Assembly (NCBI GenBank): GCA_028583605.1 | Contig: CM053326.1 | Coordinates: 11,912,587 to 11,976,586 of the forward strand | DNA length: 64,000 nucleotides | Reading direction: 5' to 3' | Source: Dastarcus helophoroides | Taxonomy: Eukaryota; Arthropoda; Insecta; Coleoptera; Bothrideridae | In this document: positions 24,038 to 33,529 of the stretch, piece by piece | Position numbering within the stretch: the first letter of the stretch is position 1 | Layout: each line of letters begins with the position of its first letter | Made by a program: the position numbers and the translations under genes | The notes under the pieces: model-generated | The model's database searches: none | Told to the model about the DNA's origin: nothing | What the model saw: only the letters and a program-made list of their open reading frames with translations

Positions 24038-24558
24038 AAGGATCCGTGAGATATAGTGTCCAAAGCCTTGGATAGATCACATAAACTTATAGCCACATGT
24101 TTACCCCCTTCAAGTCCATAAATTATTTCGTTCACTATTTTGAGCACCGCATCTGTAATGGAACATTTTTGTCTAAAACCGTATAGACAGCAGTTTTTGC
24201 TCTTTTCTAAAAAATTTATAAGTTTGGTTTGAAGAATAATTTTTAAAATTTTTGAAAAAATTGAAATTATAGATATTGAGCAATAGTTATCAATAACATT
24301 ATTATCCCCTTTTTCAAAAAGAGGCATACCTTTGTGTATTTTAAAGACATCTGGAAAGTGGCCTTTATAAAAGCAAGCATTTATAAGAAATGTGAGCGGT
24401 AGCAAAGTTATATTAATGGTTTCCTTAAGAATAAAGCTGTTTAAGCCATGAACATCAGTGTCATTTGAGTCTTTTAGTTTTTTTACAGCCACCAACACTT
24501 CATATGTAGTAACTGGATCAATAAAGAAAGAGAGATTTGGAGAAGGTGTATTAATCAA
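24025..24558 (-). pseudogene. LINE-C reverse transcriptase, fingers and palm start
   Basis: 177-codon open frame. Recognisable RT blocks are KKLKDSNDTDVHGLNSFI (fingers), GDNNVIDNYCSISI (equivalent of the NYRPIS motif), YGFRQKCSITDAV, and ISLCDLSKALDTISHG (palm motif A, with LDLSKAFD changed). The frame shifts by one position into 23450-24037 at about 24030. Several consensus residues are altered (Arg-Pro to Cys-Ser in the NYRPIS motif). Confidence 0.85.
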
Positions 24559-24595
24559 ATAATCTGTAGCAGGAGTATTTGATGGTGGTAAGAGT

Positions 24596-25411
24596 TTAAT
24601 ATACTGATTTGCGATTGTAAGAGAAAAATTGATGGAAGGAATTCGCTGTAATATTCTGTATGGGTGAGGTTGATATAGGTTTGTTACGTTCAGAATTTAT
24701 TAATTTCCAGGTATCCCGTACCTTTTTCTCAGAATTTTCAACACATTTATCATAAGGCATATTTTTTCGAAGCCACAATTTTGAATTTGTAGTCCTTTTT
24801 TAGCCTCTTGTATAGTTTGAAGTCCTTTATGCAGTTTGATACAGTCGTTATGCGGCTTAGCGTGTCGCTCATTTGTCTGAGGGAATCATCAAACCAGTGC
24901 ACTTGTGTATTTAATTTCGTTTTATATTTTTTTAAAGGATATTTTTTTTAATAAGAGATAAGTAGGTATTTACTAAAAACTCTGACAATGAGGCGCTATC
25001 AAAATTTGGGTTTTGAAATAGTGACCAGTCAATATTTTTTAGCGAGTTTTTAAGCTTGTATATATTATTTGGATTTACGTTTCTTCTCAAGATTGTTTTG
25101 GCTTTATATTTAATTGTAGTTTTTATATTAATATATTGTCCTAAATGATCAGATAAACAAGGATCTATTACCCCTGATTTGTAACTATCCTTAGCTAGAT
25201 TTGTAAGGATATTGTCTATACAAGAACTAAAGTGTGGGGTAATTCTCGTAAAATCTGATAATGTGGTTGTTAAGTCGAAAGAAGAAGTTAGACACACTAA
25301 TTCAGATAAAGAAGGAGATACCTCTGGAAAATTTACATTAAAATCAGCACTTATTATAATTGCGCTATATTTACCCAAACAGTTTATTAATAGCTGCTCT
25401 AGTAGGTCCAT
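24596..25411 (-). pseudogene. LINE-C endonuclease C-terminal part and linker
   Basis: The 24932-25411 frame carries the C-terminal part of an APE-type endonuclease: IIISADFNVNF (the GDFN motif), SCIDNILTN, and PCLSDHLGQ (the SDH catalytic motif). The downstream frame 24596-24778 (VRDTWKLINSERNK) is the conserved linker before the RT and is in phase with the endonuclease frame. The stretch between them also reads as linker (WFDDSLRQMSDTL), interrupted by stops. Role: target-site nicking for reverse transcription. Confidence 0.8.
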
Positions 25412-25745
25412 AAATATATTGATTTTGCCCGTAGGCGATCTGTAGATATTTATTAAAATGCATTTTAACTGAGATATTTCAATTGCACAAAATTCTGCAT
25501 CTGTTTGATTACAAAATTCGTTTATTTGTATTTGCTTAAATGTTGTTGTGTTTTTGACGAAAATACAAACTCCACCAAAAGTAGGTTGCCAATTTGAAAT
25601 GAGGAATATTTAGAGTACTTTTGTTTAAATCGTCTTGCCAATGTTCTGTGAAACAAACGATATCATAATTCTTTTTATCTAGAAAGAGTGAGATCTCATC
25701 TAATTTGAGAGGCATTGTATATTTATATGGAACAGATTCACTTCA
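25412..25745 (-). pseudogene. LINE-C endonuclease N-terminal part, frameshifted
   Basis: Conceptual translation gives NLFHINIQCLSNK, then DEISLFLDKKNYDIVCFTEHW. This is the start of an APE endonuclease, whose catalytic Glu lies in the FTEHW motif. A frameshift sits near 25705 and another near 25575, after which VCIFVKN, TDAEFCAIEIS and NIYRSPTGKIN continue into the 24932-25411 frame. Too broken for a long ORF, but the order of motifs is unambiguous. Confidence 0.7.
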
Positions 25746-25760
25746 TCATTTTTCGATACA

Positions 25761-25940
25761 GAGTGTATTTAGTGTATTTTGATTGGACAACAATGCAACT
25801 AAAACAAATCAAATAAATTACAATATAAGAAAAAAAAATGATTAAAACGTAAACTAATCAGTCCTTAAATGTAAAAAAATAAATACATAATTCTAGCAAA
25901 CAACAGTCAATCAAACAGTCTACTAACGAATGTCAATCGA
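25761..25940. other. Junction between LINE-C and the Tigger C-terminal end
   Basis: 180 bases of AT-rich sequence. The Tigger 3' terminus and the LINE 5' end should lie here, but no terminal repeat was recognised. Confidence 0.4.
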
Positions 25941-26737
25941 ATCAAATTTTATACGAAAGTGGGGGAACACTTGTTGCCTTTTCTTTGTCCGTTTTGAACT
26001 GGTTTTGGAAGTATCATCTTTATGTCCTTGGAAACAATTACCGAGATGCCTTCAACCAGAGGTTCGCCAAAGCAATTGTTCTTTTTGAGGTTTTTTTGTA
26101 GAAAAGAACCTCAAACTCGGCTTTTCCAGTTTAGTTAGAACCTTTGCAATGTAATGTTGTTTTTTAAAAATTGCACTTAAACGAACTGCAAGGTATCTAA
26201 AAGGTTTTCTCCTTCTAAATTATCTTCATCTGAGCGCAAATTAATAGACACTGAACTTTTCAAATCATTATTACCTCCTTGCCTGTAAAAATTTGTCGCT
26301 GAACTTTTTGCCCTTTGTTTTTCAATTCTTTGTTCCTTTTAGGTTCAGTCTCATAGCTTTCTTCCTCGTTGTTTTTTGGTGTAACATTCTTGACTTAGAT
26401 TCATATTTTCTTTTTATTTTTTTCTGTTGGCCTGCAATTTTAAAAGTGGTCTTATTTCTTCTAAAGTTATATTATGGCTTTCTGTTGATGGTGATGGTCT
26501 TATCTGGTCTAATGTCCCATCGTGGCTCTCTGTGGGTGTTGGTCTTATATTTTCTAATGTTCCATCGTGTCTTTCTGTGGATATTGATGATCTTAGTTTT
26601 TCAAGTGTTCTACCGTGGCTTGTTGTGGGTGTTTCATTTTCTATGACGTTCGTTTCATGTTGCTCTAAATTAGTCAAAGGCATATCTGTAACGTCACTAG
26701 CCACAAAGTCTTCGTCACTAAATGCCATTCTGATTAA
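25941..26737 (-). pseudogene. Tigger-1 (pogo-type) transposase, C-terminal part
   Basis: The frame 26414-26740 begins right at the piggyBac insertion and reads MAFSDEDFVASDVTDMPL, the sequence that follows the DDE domain in pogo/Tigger transposases. Four imperfect 16-residue repeats (SHDGTLDQIRPSPSTE type) follow. After frameshifts, KRNKELKNKGQK, KKQHYIAKVLTKLEKPS and KDIKMILPKPV represent the conserved C-terminal tail also seen at 61378-61644. The N-terminal half lies beyond the piggyBac at 29019-30215. Joining the two halves at a single TTAA keeps the reading frame. Confidence 0.75.
26734..26737. other. TTAA target site duplication, left copy
   Basis: TTAA directly precedes the CACTAACC terminus of the piggyBac element. 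The matching copy is at 29015-29018. TTAA duplication is diagnostic for piggyBac transposition. Confidence 0.85.
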
Positions 26738-26768
26738 CACTAACCTAACCTAACCTAACCTAACCTAC
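26738..26768. repeat. Telomere-like CCTAA tract inside the piggyBac left terminus
   Basis: About five CCTAA units follow directly after the CACTAA start of the element. The other terminus has only a single ACCTACC at this place. The tract is therefore best read as local expansion of the terminal repeat, not as insect (TTAGG)n telomeric DNA. Confidence 0.75.
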
Positions 26769-27017
26769 CGACAGTTTTTGTATACCTATTCCTACCGCGT
26801 TGGGTCAAATTGACCGGTAATTAAAAAAGTTGTCAGTTTTGTCATTTAACGCAGCTAATGGTTGATTTATTGCTGAATGTATATAAAATAAACAATTTTT
26901 ATTTCATTTAAATTTATTTTTATATAATGTCAGTTATAAACTTAAAAAAAAACCTAGATGCTTACCAAACTAAATATTACATATATCTAAATTTATTTAT
27001 GGCGAAAACAAATAAAA

Positions 27018-28712
27018 TTAAGCATCAGTACATTGTTTACAAATTATTTTAGTTTGAAATGTGCATTTGCCGCACACATATTTCTTGCACTTCGAACAGA
27101 TTTTGGTAGTTTTATAACCTGTACAACATTTTATTTGACAAGTTTTTCGTACTAGCGGATCTAAAGCAGTGGATGATGTTAATAAAAGCTTTTCTTCCCT
27201 TGATTTACTATATGCAGAGCCAAGTTCTGAAGCTAACTGGAATAAAAATTCCTGCCTCGAAATATTTTCGCCTGTGGTTTCTTTATACAAAACCCAGGCA
27301 TTTATTCCAGCTAGGTCCAAAATGTTAAAAAATACTTGAAGTGGCCACCTACAACTTTTTGACTTTACACTATATTTCCTTGCCATCTGATCTGCCACAT
27401 CTACACCAAATTTTGTAGTGTTATAGAATCTAATAGTTTCTGGTATACGTTTGCTACTTTTATCTACTTCTATTGATTTATGTATAGAACTTAGGATAAT
27501 CACTTTCTTTTTTGGCTTACTTTTATACACTGTAAGAGTAACATGATTTGATCTATAGAATTTGCTTGAAAATCTAGTCATTTTATCTTTTTTTTCTTTG
27601 GCTAACTTTGGCAAATCTCTTTTATTTCCACGGATTGTTCCTACAATTGTGGTCTTTTTGGCAAGTAGCTTTTTGGCTAATGATACACTCGTAAAAAAGT
27701 TATCTGTTGTAACGTTCCTTCCGCATCCTGTGAACGGTTCCATCAGCTTTAGAACAACGAACTCCCCAAGTGGAATTGAACAGTCTCTTCTTTCATCCTT
27801 TCCCAAATAGGGACACCCATTTATTATATATTTACTACTGACGTCACACGCCAACCAGAATTTTATTCCAAATTTGTCTGGTTTGTTGGGCATATATTGC
27901 GTAAATCTACATCTGGTCTTCGTCGGAAACAACTGTTCATCAATAGTAATGTATGCATCAGGTTTATAACAATTTTGTGAATTCTCAATAAATCGGTCCC
28001 ATATTGTCGATATCATAACAAATTTATTGGTTTGTAAATTCTGACTTCTTTCGCTCTTCCTATCAAATTATATAAACTTCATAATTTCGGTAAAATCGTT
28101 TCTGCCCATTGTTTTTGAAAAAAAGGCCGGTCCCCAATTTCTATTCCACAAGGTATATAGTAAAGCAATAAATGCCTCAAGTTTTGCAGGACTTAACTCC
28201 CACTTAGTTCCTAACATTCTAAATGCTTCTTCTTCTGTACATTTTATAATGTGATCCATTATGAGGCGATCAATAATAAGAGAAAATGCCGTCTTTACTT
28301 GTCCTTTTATTAAATGACGTTTAGCATATCCTGTTGGACCTGATGTATCCCTAAATATATTATGCACTTGTGCCCTGCCAGGTTTGGTACTTCCGACTAT
28401 TTCTTCCCAAACTGTCCCATCAACCGCAGTTTCGATGCGTTGATAATCTGTATCTGTCTCACTTTCGGGTGTCAATAAAACTCTCTTTCTTTTCTGCCCT
28501 GGACGCTTATTTATAATATTCTCCTCTTCATTATCGCTCTCTGACTCTAATTCACTTGCTGTAAGTAGCTCTTTATCTGTTTTCATGTTTTTCGCAATTC
28601 CAGAAATTTCCTGTTCATAACATACTGAACACTCCTCTTCTAAGTCCGTTATTTTTTCCAAGTACCTTGAAATTTTGAAACACCTTGACATTTTAGGGCA
28701 AATATCCACCAC
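27018..28712 (-). pseudogene. piggyBac transposase, interrupted by one in-frame stop
   Basis: Reads from the ATG at 28712 to the stop at 27018, 564 codon positions, a normal length for the family. Residues 1-214 hold the acidic N-terminal region and the start of the core (SPAKLEAFIALL, GRNDFTEIMKF). A TAA at 28068-28070 is position 215. The same frame then continues FDRKSERSQN and the RNase H-like core: first Asp in ITIDEQLF (258), second in TTDNFF (337), third in VDVADQM (438, with 441). The C-terminus has a cysteine-rich zinc-binding domain (CCTGYKTTKICSKC, CGKC, CKQC). All catalytic Asp residues are kept. The only visible defect is the stop, so the decay is recent or read-through occurs. 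Confidence 0.9.
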
Positions 28713-29014
28713 ACAATATTACTATTACACTATTTAATCAAAACGCACTCTGGGATAACCGTTAATTCGTACAAATTATCTAAATTTATACAATTATATC
28801 TACCGGTCAAATTGACCGACCGCGGTAGGTAGGGCAAACAATAAATTTTTCTTGGAAAATAAAAAAAAAATTAGAAATCAAAACTGTAAAATACATTAGT
28901 AGTGTATTTTAAGAAAAGTCATATAGTCTGAAAGCATTATTATAACGATTAATAATCGTAAATTTTACAAAAGTTTAAAAAAGGTCAATTTGACCGCTGT
29001 TGGTAGGTTTAGTG

Positions 29015-29018
29015 TTAA
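29015..29018. other. TTAA target site duplication, right copy
   Basis: Partner of 26734-26737. It follows the GGTAGGTTTAGTG terminus of the piggyBac element. Confidence 0.85.
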
Positions 29019-29940
29019 AGACCATATGCCAGGCTTTGCAAAAGAGCTTGTTATATTTTTAATAGCAAATGCAGATTTATATGCAACGTTGGCAAGATGA
29101 TCAATATTTCTAATCGTGATTATCCTTCCTGGATGCGAGAGGGTCCGAAAACTGCCACATCAAGTGGTTGCATCCGATGTATGGGGTGGGGTAGAAAAAA
29201 TAGTAAATTTATTGCATTTTCTTTGCAAAATTGTATAGCCTCCAGTAAGGTATGAGACTCATGATTGTCAAGAAATAATACAATTCTCTTATGCAATTCC
29301 ATGGTTAAAAACTAAGGGGAGCAATGTATATATAACTCGGAGTTCATCCAACCACCTTTAATTCCCAGAACTAGACTTCCTTCAAGTCCATCGCCAAGGT
29401 ACTCCTCAGGATTTCTAATTCTGGGAAATATGAAGATAGGTCGAATTGTTCCCCCAAGTGCACTAATGATGCCTATAAGTGTAACTAACAATTTCCTCCT
29501 TTCACCGGATGCAATCTGTCCCACTTATTTCTTACCTTTGGTTGACACAACTTTAACTCTTCTTTAAACAGTCGGAATACCAGTTTCGTTTAAGTTAAAT
29601 ATTCTTCAGCAGTGAATTTATATTTGTCTATAACTCGAATATAATTGTCAAAGAACTCATTAACTCTGTCCTTATTAAAGGCAGTTGATCTAACGATACT
29701 TGTATTTTCTGGTTTTTGCCAGAGACAAATCTTTATGTCTACTTTGAAGCTTTAAATCCATTCTGTACTTGAAAATTATGTCATTAATAGATACATATAC
29801 ATATAACTATAAAATAAAAACCATTCAGCTTACCAGCAATTTCGTTTGTATTCCATGAGGGTGGATGTTTTCTTTATATAATTAGTCAATTCGATTTCTT
29901 GGTTTTTAGTAAACATTTGATTCACTGTATACTTGCTTGA

Positions 29941-30037
29941 AAATACCATTCTCAGAATCACCCGAATGTAAATTAATAATATCATCCGGGGCATTCCCAG
30001 AATCACCGGAATGTAAATTAATAATACCATCCGGGGC
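29941..30037. repeat. Tandem duplication within Tigger-1, period about 48
   Basis: Two adjacent units, each with CAGAATCACC, GAATGTAAATTAATAAT and CATCCGGGGC. They fall in the N-terminal part of the Tigger-1 gene and disturb its frame. Confidence 0.7.
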
Positions 30038-30334
30038 CCTGGATTTAATTTTTTTAAATTCTAGATTGCAGAGTTGATTTTTTGATTCTATATCGCCTTG
30101 TAGCCTCTAATAACCTACATACTTTTCTGGTTACATCGCGTATTGCCTGCTTTATGGCGCCTTCGTTAATATTGGGTCTATTTGTTTTACATTTATAAGT
30201 TCGCGGCATCTGAAATAAAAGTAAAAACCATATATCTAGTTTGGCTCAAATTTTAGAAAATTAACCGAAATTTCTTTTTTAAACATTTTTTGTTGTTATA
30301 AACCACATTTTTTAGAAGCAATTTTCGATACCAC

Positions 30335-30523
30335 CAAAAAGGACAACAACCTATTATTGGTCATTTTTTGAACTTTTCATAAAATTGAACTCCCTGTACA
30401 AAAAATATCAAAAAAAATGACATTTTTAGTGATTGAAGATTGAGCAGGAGTTTCATATAAAGAATGACTCGCAAATAAGAAAAAAATCTCCCCTTCAGTA
30501 CTCCATCTTGGGACACACTGTTT
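30335..30523 (-). repeat. Repeat with ACAGTGTGTCCCAAG end, copy 2
   Basis: Inverse copy of 22141-22330. The terminal word is GGGACACACTG on the plus strand, ending near 30523, followed by a TTTGTACAGGG flank. Together with copy 1 it brackets the LINE-C, Tigger-1 and piggyBac block. Confidence 0.6.
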
Positions 30524-30539
30524 GTACAGGGTTGGTTTT

Positions 30540-32090
30540 GTAAATGAATACCCAATTTTGTAGCTTTATTTTTGACATATTTAAAAAATTAAAGAGCTGG
30601 TCTGTTATGGTTTTTCATGTAGATTTCACTTCTGCTAATGCATTGGCAGTAGCATCGTACGCATAAAAGCTAGGTTATTTTAAATAGATATCCTGTATAG
30701 TTTTGCAGATTTGACTTCCTTCAGTCATTCTAATTTCAAATATATGCACATATTGCATAATCGTTTTATTGGTTTTTGAATTATTTTAATTTTAATGTGA
30801 TGTATGACATCTTCATGATAGTTTTTTTAACTCCAGGGATATTCTCAACTGGTTTATAATTGTCAACTATACCTAAACTTCGATAGTTCAAAAACTAGTA
30901 ACAATAGTCAGTGATTTCTGGATACCTTTCAAAACGTTTCCAAAACAAGGTGTCACACAGGGTAATTTGTTATTTTAGTAAAATTAATAAGGATGGTTAG
31001 TCCCTAAGACGATAGAAATTGTCAAAATTACTAGATTCAAAAATGTTGCTTACTATTATAATCATCGATATCTTAAAATCTAATCGCATATAATTTAAAA
31101 TTTTGCTACAAGACTGCTGTAAGACGACCTATCCGAAAATGGGCCCCAAAAGGTAGTCTTGTTTAAAGAAAATAATTTAGGATGACTACTTCCTAAGGGG
31201 TAAGACGGGGTGTGTAAAAAAATACCTCATTTAAGTTCCCCCTCCAATCCGTCGATATGTATTTCAAATCTTCTTGATAGTACTTTTTGTCAATAAGAAA
31301 TATTCGCAATTACTAATTTTCAAATTGTCGCCTTGTATAATAGGTAGTCATAGATCTGAATGAGATCTATCTAGGTAGTTATTTACAGTAACATTACAAT
31401 TCTCCCTGCATTTAAATCTTTCTATTGACTTAAATTAATTACCTCAGCAGACTCAGAATTAACATCAAAATCAAAGGTTTGGAGATCTCGAGAGAATCAC
31501 TGAATTAGGAGAATATAATTCATAGAAATTATGGAATCCTTTTCCATTTTTTCATGCAGGCGATACTGGTTTCTAATTAAATGATCGATCGATGTAGAAT
31601 GGAAGCTCTTAACGTCACATGTGGATGTCACAGTCTAAGGAGCCGCGGCCTGAAATGTCAATGCTTATCCAAGTAACGTGGGGGTGGGTGGCCTTCGTAT
31701 GGGGATCCGGGGTAATGTCATGCTGTGGATAGCAGCCCGGTTCCTCCCCCTGCCTGTCAAACTGTAACAGCTAAGATACGCGCGCAATCCGCTAGGGCAC
31801 TAAACTGGTATAATTGTGTTTAGTAATGTTCTGTCCTGAATTATTTGACGTTCGGGCCCACTACCATTTGTCTAATTTACTACAAGATGCGATTAAATTA
31901 TTTAAATGACGGCGTCAATTAAGTAACCAGTTAAATGTTTATGAGATAATTAAATTGCCATAAATATATTTTATACTACTTCATCATCCTACAATTTGTA
32001 GCACATTGTTATAGATTTGGTCCTAGTAACTTGTTCACTAAATGTAAAGGTTTGAATAGGTAAACTATATTTTTAATGAAGTAGACTTTG
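30540..32090. other. Intergenic, nothing recognised
   Basis: About 1.5 kb with no ORF and no repeat partner in this window. 31625-31800 is noticeably GC-richer (runs such as GTGGGGGTGGGTGG) than its surroundings, without a coding signature. Confidence 0.4.
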
Positions 32091-32220
32091 AGTAGTTTGT
32101 AGTAGTTAAGTAGTTTATTCTTTAAAAATGCACAAATGTACATATACATAATACATACACATATAAATATAACGAAAATTATAACTACAAAAATTACACA
32201 GGGACAAGAGTTCTATAGAT

Positions 32221-32809
32221 TCAAAACATACGTCTAACGTATAAAATCAATTGTTTCTTTAATGTATAAAAAGACACTGCATTTCTTAGTTCTAAAGGCA
32301 ATTCATTGAAGAATTTTAAACCGTCACATAAAAATGATTTATTTGTTATTTCCTTATTTACTCCTTCAATGTAAAAATTCGTGACATTTCTAGTACTGTA
32401 ATTATGAATTTCTTTCATAAGTTTAAATTTTAAATAATCAGGCAGCAAGCTATTTTTCATTTTATATACCAACAACATTGTATTATAAAATAGATACTGA
32501 TGTATAGACGAAAATTGTAAACAATTTAGCATTAATTCAGTTCTTGTATAAATATCACATCTAAGGAAGATCTCGTAATGCCCTATTCTGTTGAATCTGC
32601 AGATTATTAAGAATGTATTGATGGACAAACAATAAAATCGACGAACAATAAAAATAAAATGTGGTGAAATAAGGGTCCTTATAAATTATTAATCTATTTT
32701 TAAAATTTAGATTATGTGCGATTCTGCAAAAATAATTTGCCTTATTTATTACTTTTTGTAAAATACGTTCAGCATGTAATGTAAATTTTAACTGGCGATC
32801 AATGATCAA
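32221..32809 (-). pseudogene. LINE-B ORF C-terminal region
   Basis: Two overlapping frames, 32561-32809 and 32221-32628, related by a frameshift near 32600. The first has KVINKANYFCRIAHNL. The second has YNTMLLVYKMKNSLLPDYL, STRNVTNFYI and FNELPLELRNA, typical of the post-RT tail of Jockey/CR1-like ORF2 proteins. The final residues YVRRMF end at 32221, followed by the 3' UTR. Confidence 0.75.
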
Positions 32810-32833
32810 TCCTAAGTATTTAATTTCATTAAC

Positions 32834-33043
32834 CTATTCAATTACCGAATCATTTATCAATATAGGTAGTCTTACATAGGAAGTCAAATCACCTATTACC
32901 ATAGCCTTGCTTTTACCTCCATTAATAAAAAGATTATTTAATTTAAGCCAATTACAAATATTTTGCAGTGCACAATTTAACTTGAAAATAGTTTTATCCG
33001 TATCACAGTCTAATACAGCCACTAACGCATCATCTGCAAACAA
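32834..33043 (-). pseudogene. LINE-B reverse transcriptase, FADD catalytic block
   Basis: 69-codon frame opening with MFADDALVAV, the catalytic A/DD motif, then WLKLNNLFINGGKSKAMVIG, the usual block that follows it (LNxxKTK type). Continues into 32561-32809 after a frameshift. Catalytic residues look intact, but the element is truncated and broken elsewhere. Confidence 0.8.
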
Positions 33044-33181
33044 ATTTAAAAAGGTACATGTAAAGCAATATCATTAATATAGAACAGAAATAAAATAGGT
33101 CCCAAAACTGTTCCTTGGGGAACACCTATGTTCATTAATTAACAAATTGAAACTCTTTTGATCTCTGCACACTTTCTGAGG

Positions 33182-33484
33182 TCATTGAAATAAATAAGAA
33201 ATAAAACATTCTAATGAGAGGTTATCAAAACCTAGTCTTTCCAATTTTTTTAGCAGTAAACTACGATTAACTGTTTTGAATGCTCGTCTTAAATCCAAAA
33301 ATGAAGCCACAATCACATTTGTACTGCTGTCAATCCATTTCTTCCAAGTAGAGACTACCAGTTGAATGGATGTTTCGCAGGAATAGCCAGTCCTAATGCC
33401 TGATTGGTTTTTCATCAGAATGTTGTTGTTTTCCACGAACTTTAGAATCTGTTCACGAATTAAGGTCTCAAGCACTTTACACAA
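33182..33484 (-). pseudogene. LINE-B reverse transcriptase, N-terminal fragment
   Basis: 100-codon frame with CKVLETLIREQILKFVE, NQSGIRTGYSCETSIQ and DLRRAFKTVNRSLLLKKL, the region from the fingers to palm motif A of non-LTR reverse transcriptases. The motif A Asp is present (FLDLRRAF). The truncated 5' end lies at about 33505, next to the Penelope-like fragment. Stops separate it from the FADD-containing piece. Confidence 0.8.
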
Positions 33485-33529
33485 AAAACATACAATTGAT
33501 ATTGGTCAAAAAGACCAATGAGAAATATA

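Larger units (their letters stand above)
22838..25760 (-). mobile_element. LINE-C: near-complete ORF2 of an APE-type non-LTR retrotransposon
   Basis: On the minus strand it reads endonuclease (25745-24940), linker, reverse transcriptase (24558-23450), C-terminal region to about 23060, a 3' UTR with AATAAA near 22865, and a TTATTATTATTATTATC tail at 22836-22851. The microsatellite-like tail fits the CR1/Jockey-type group; the exact clade is not resolved. ORF1 is not seen, so the copy is probably 5'-truncated. Several frameshifts and stops make it non-functional. It adjoins the C-terminal end of the split Tigger element. Confidence 0.85.
26738..29014 (-). mobile_element. piggyBac-like element, complete ends, one premature stop
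   Basis: 2277 bases between TTAA duplications. The left end starts CACTAACCTAACC and the right end, read inverse, starts CACTAAACCTACC. A palindromic GGTCAAATTGACC word occurs once near the left end (26803-26815) and twice near the right end (28805-28817, 28983-28995). It carries a single transposase gene on the minus strand. The element sits inside a Tigger transposase gene. Its ends and gene are far better preserved than its host element, so it is the younger insertion. Confidence 0.9.
29015..30215 (-). pseudogene. Tigger-1 (pogo-type) transposase, N-terminal and DDE part
   Basis: Reads leftward from MPRTYKCKTNRPNI (start near 30210), with a helix-turn-helix segment ending YRIKKSTL and then FTKNQEIELTNYIKK. 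The DDE domain is spread over frames: FNLNETGIPTV (the usual DETG with Asp changed to Asn) near 29600, GQIASGERRKLLVTLIGIIS and GGWMNSELY (29312-29524), LFLDNHESHT (second Asp) and MQPLDVAVFGP (third Asp, 29120-29302). NIDHLANVAYKSAFA leads to GIWS at the piggyBac boundary. Multiple stops and the lost first Asp make it inactive. Confidence 0.8.
32091..33510 (-). mobile_element. LINE-B: 5'-truncated non-LTR retrotransposon
   Basis: Starts within the RT fingers (PISIVCFLCKVLE near 33500) and reads leftward. 33182-33484 has QSGIRTGYSCETS and VASFLDLRRAFKTVN (palm motif A). 32834-33043 has FADDALVAV with the intact ADD catalytic pair. 32561-32809 has DRQLKFTLHAERI. 32221-32628 has the C-terminal SFLCDGLKFFNELPLELR block. 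The 3' UTR has AATAAAC near 32115. It differs in sequence from LINE-A and LINE-C, so it is a third family. Frames are broken at three places. Confidence 0.8.

Noticed and set aside
26414..26740. Host gene starting next to the piggyBac
   Set aside because: The peptide MAFSDEDFVASDVTD continues the Tigger frame found on the other side of the insertion, so it is transposase C-terminus, not a new gene.
26293..26753. Plus-strand ORFs of 117 and 108 codons
   Set aside because: They are antisense shadows of the Tigger C-terminal region.
26741..26766. Interstitial insect telomere repeat (CCTAA)n
   Set aside because: It begins at the precise terminus of the piggyBac element and has a one-unit counterpart at the other end, so a terminal-repeat expansion explains it better.
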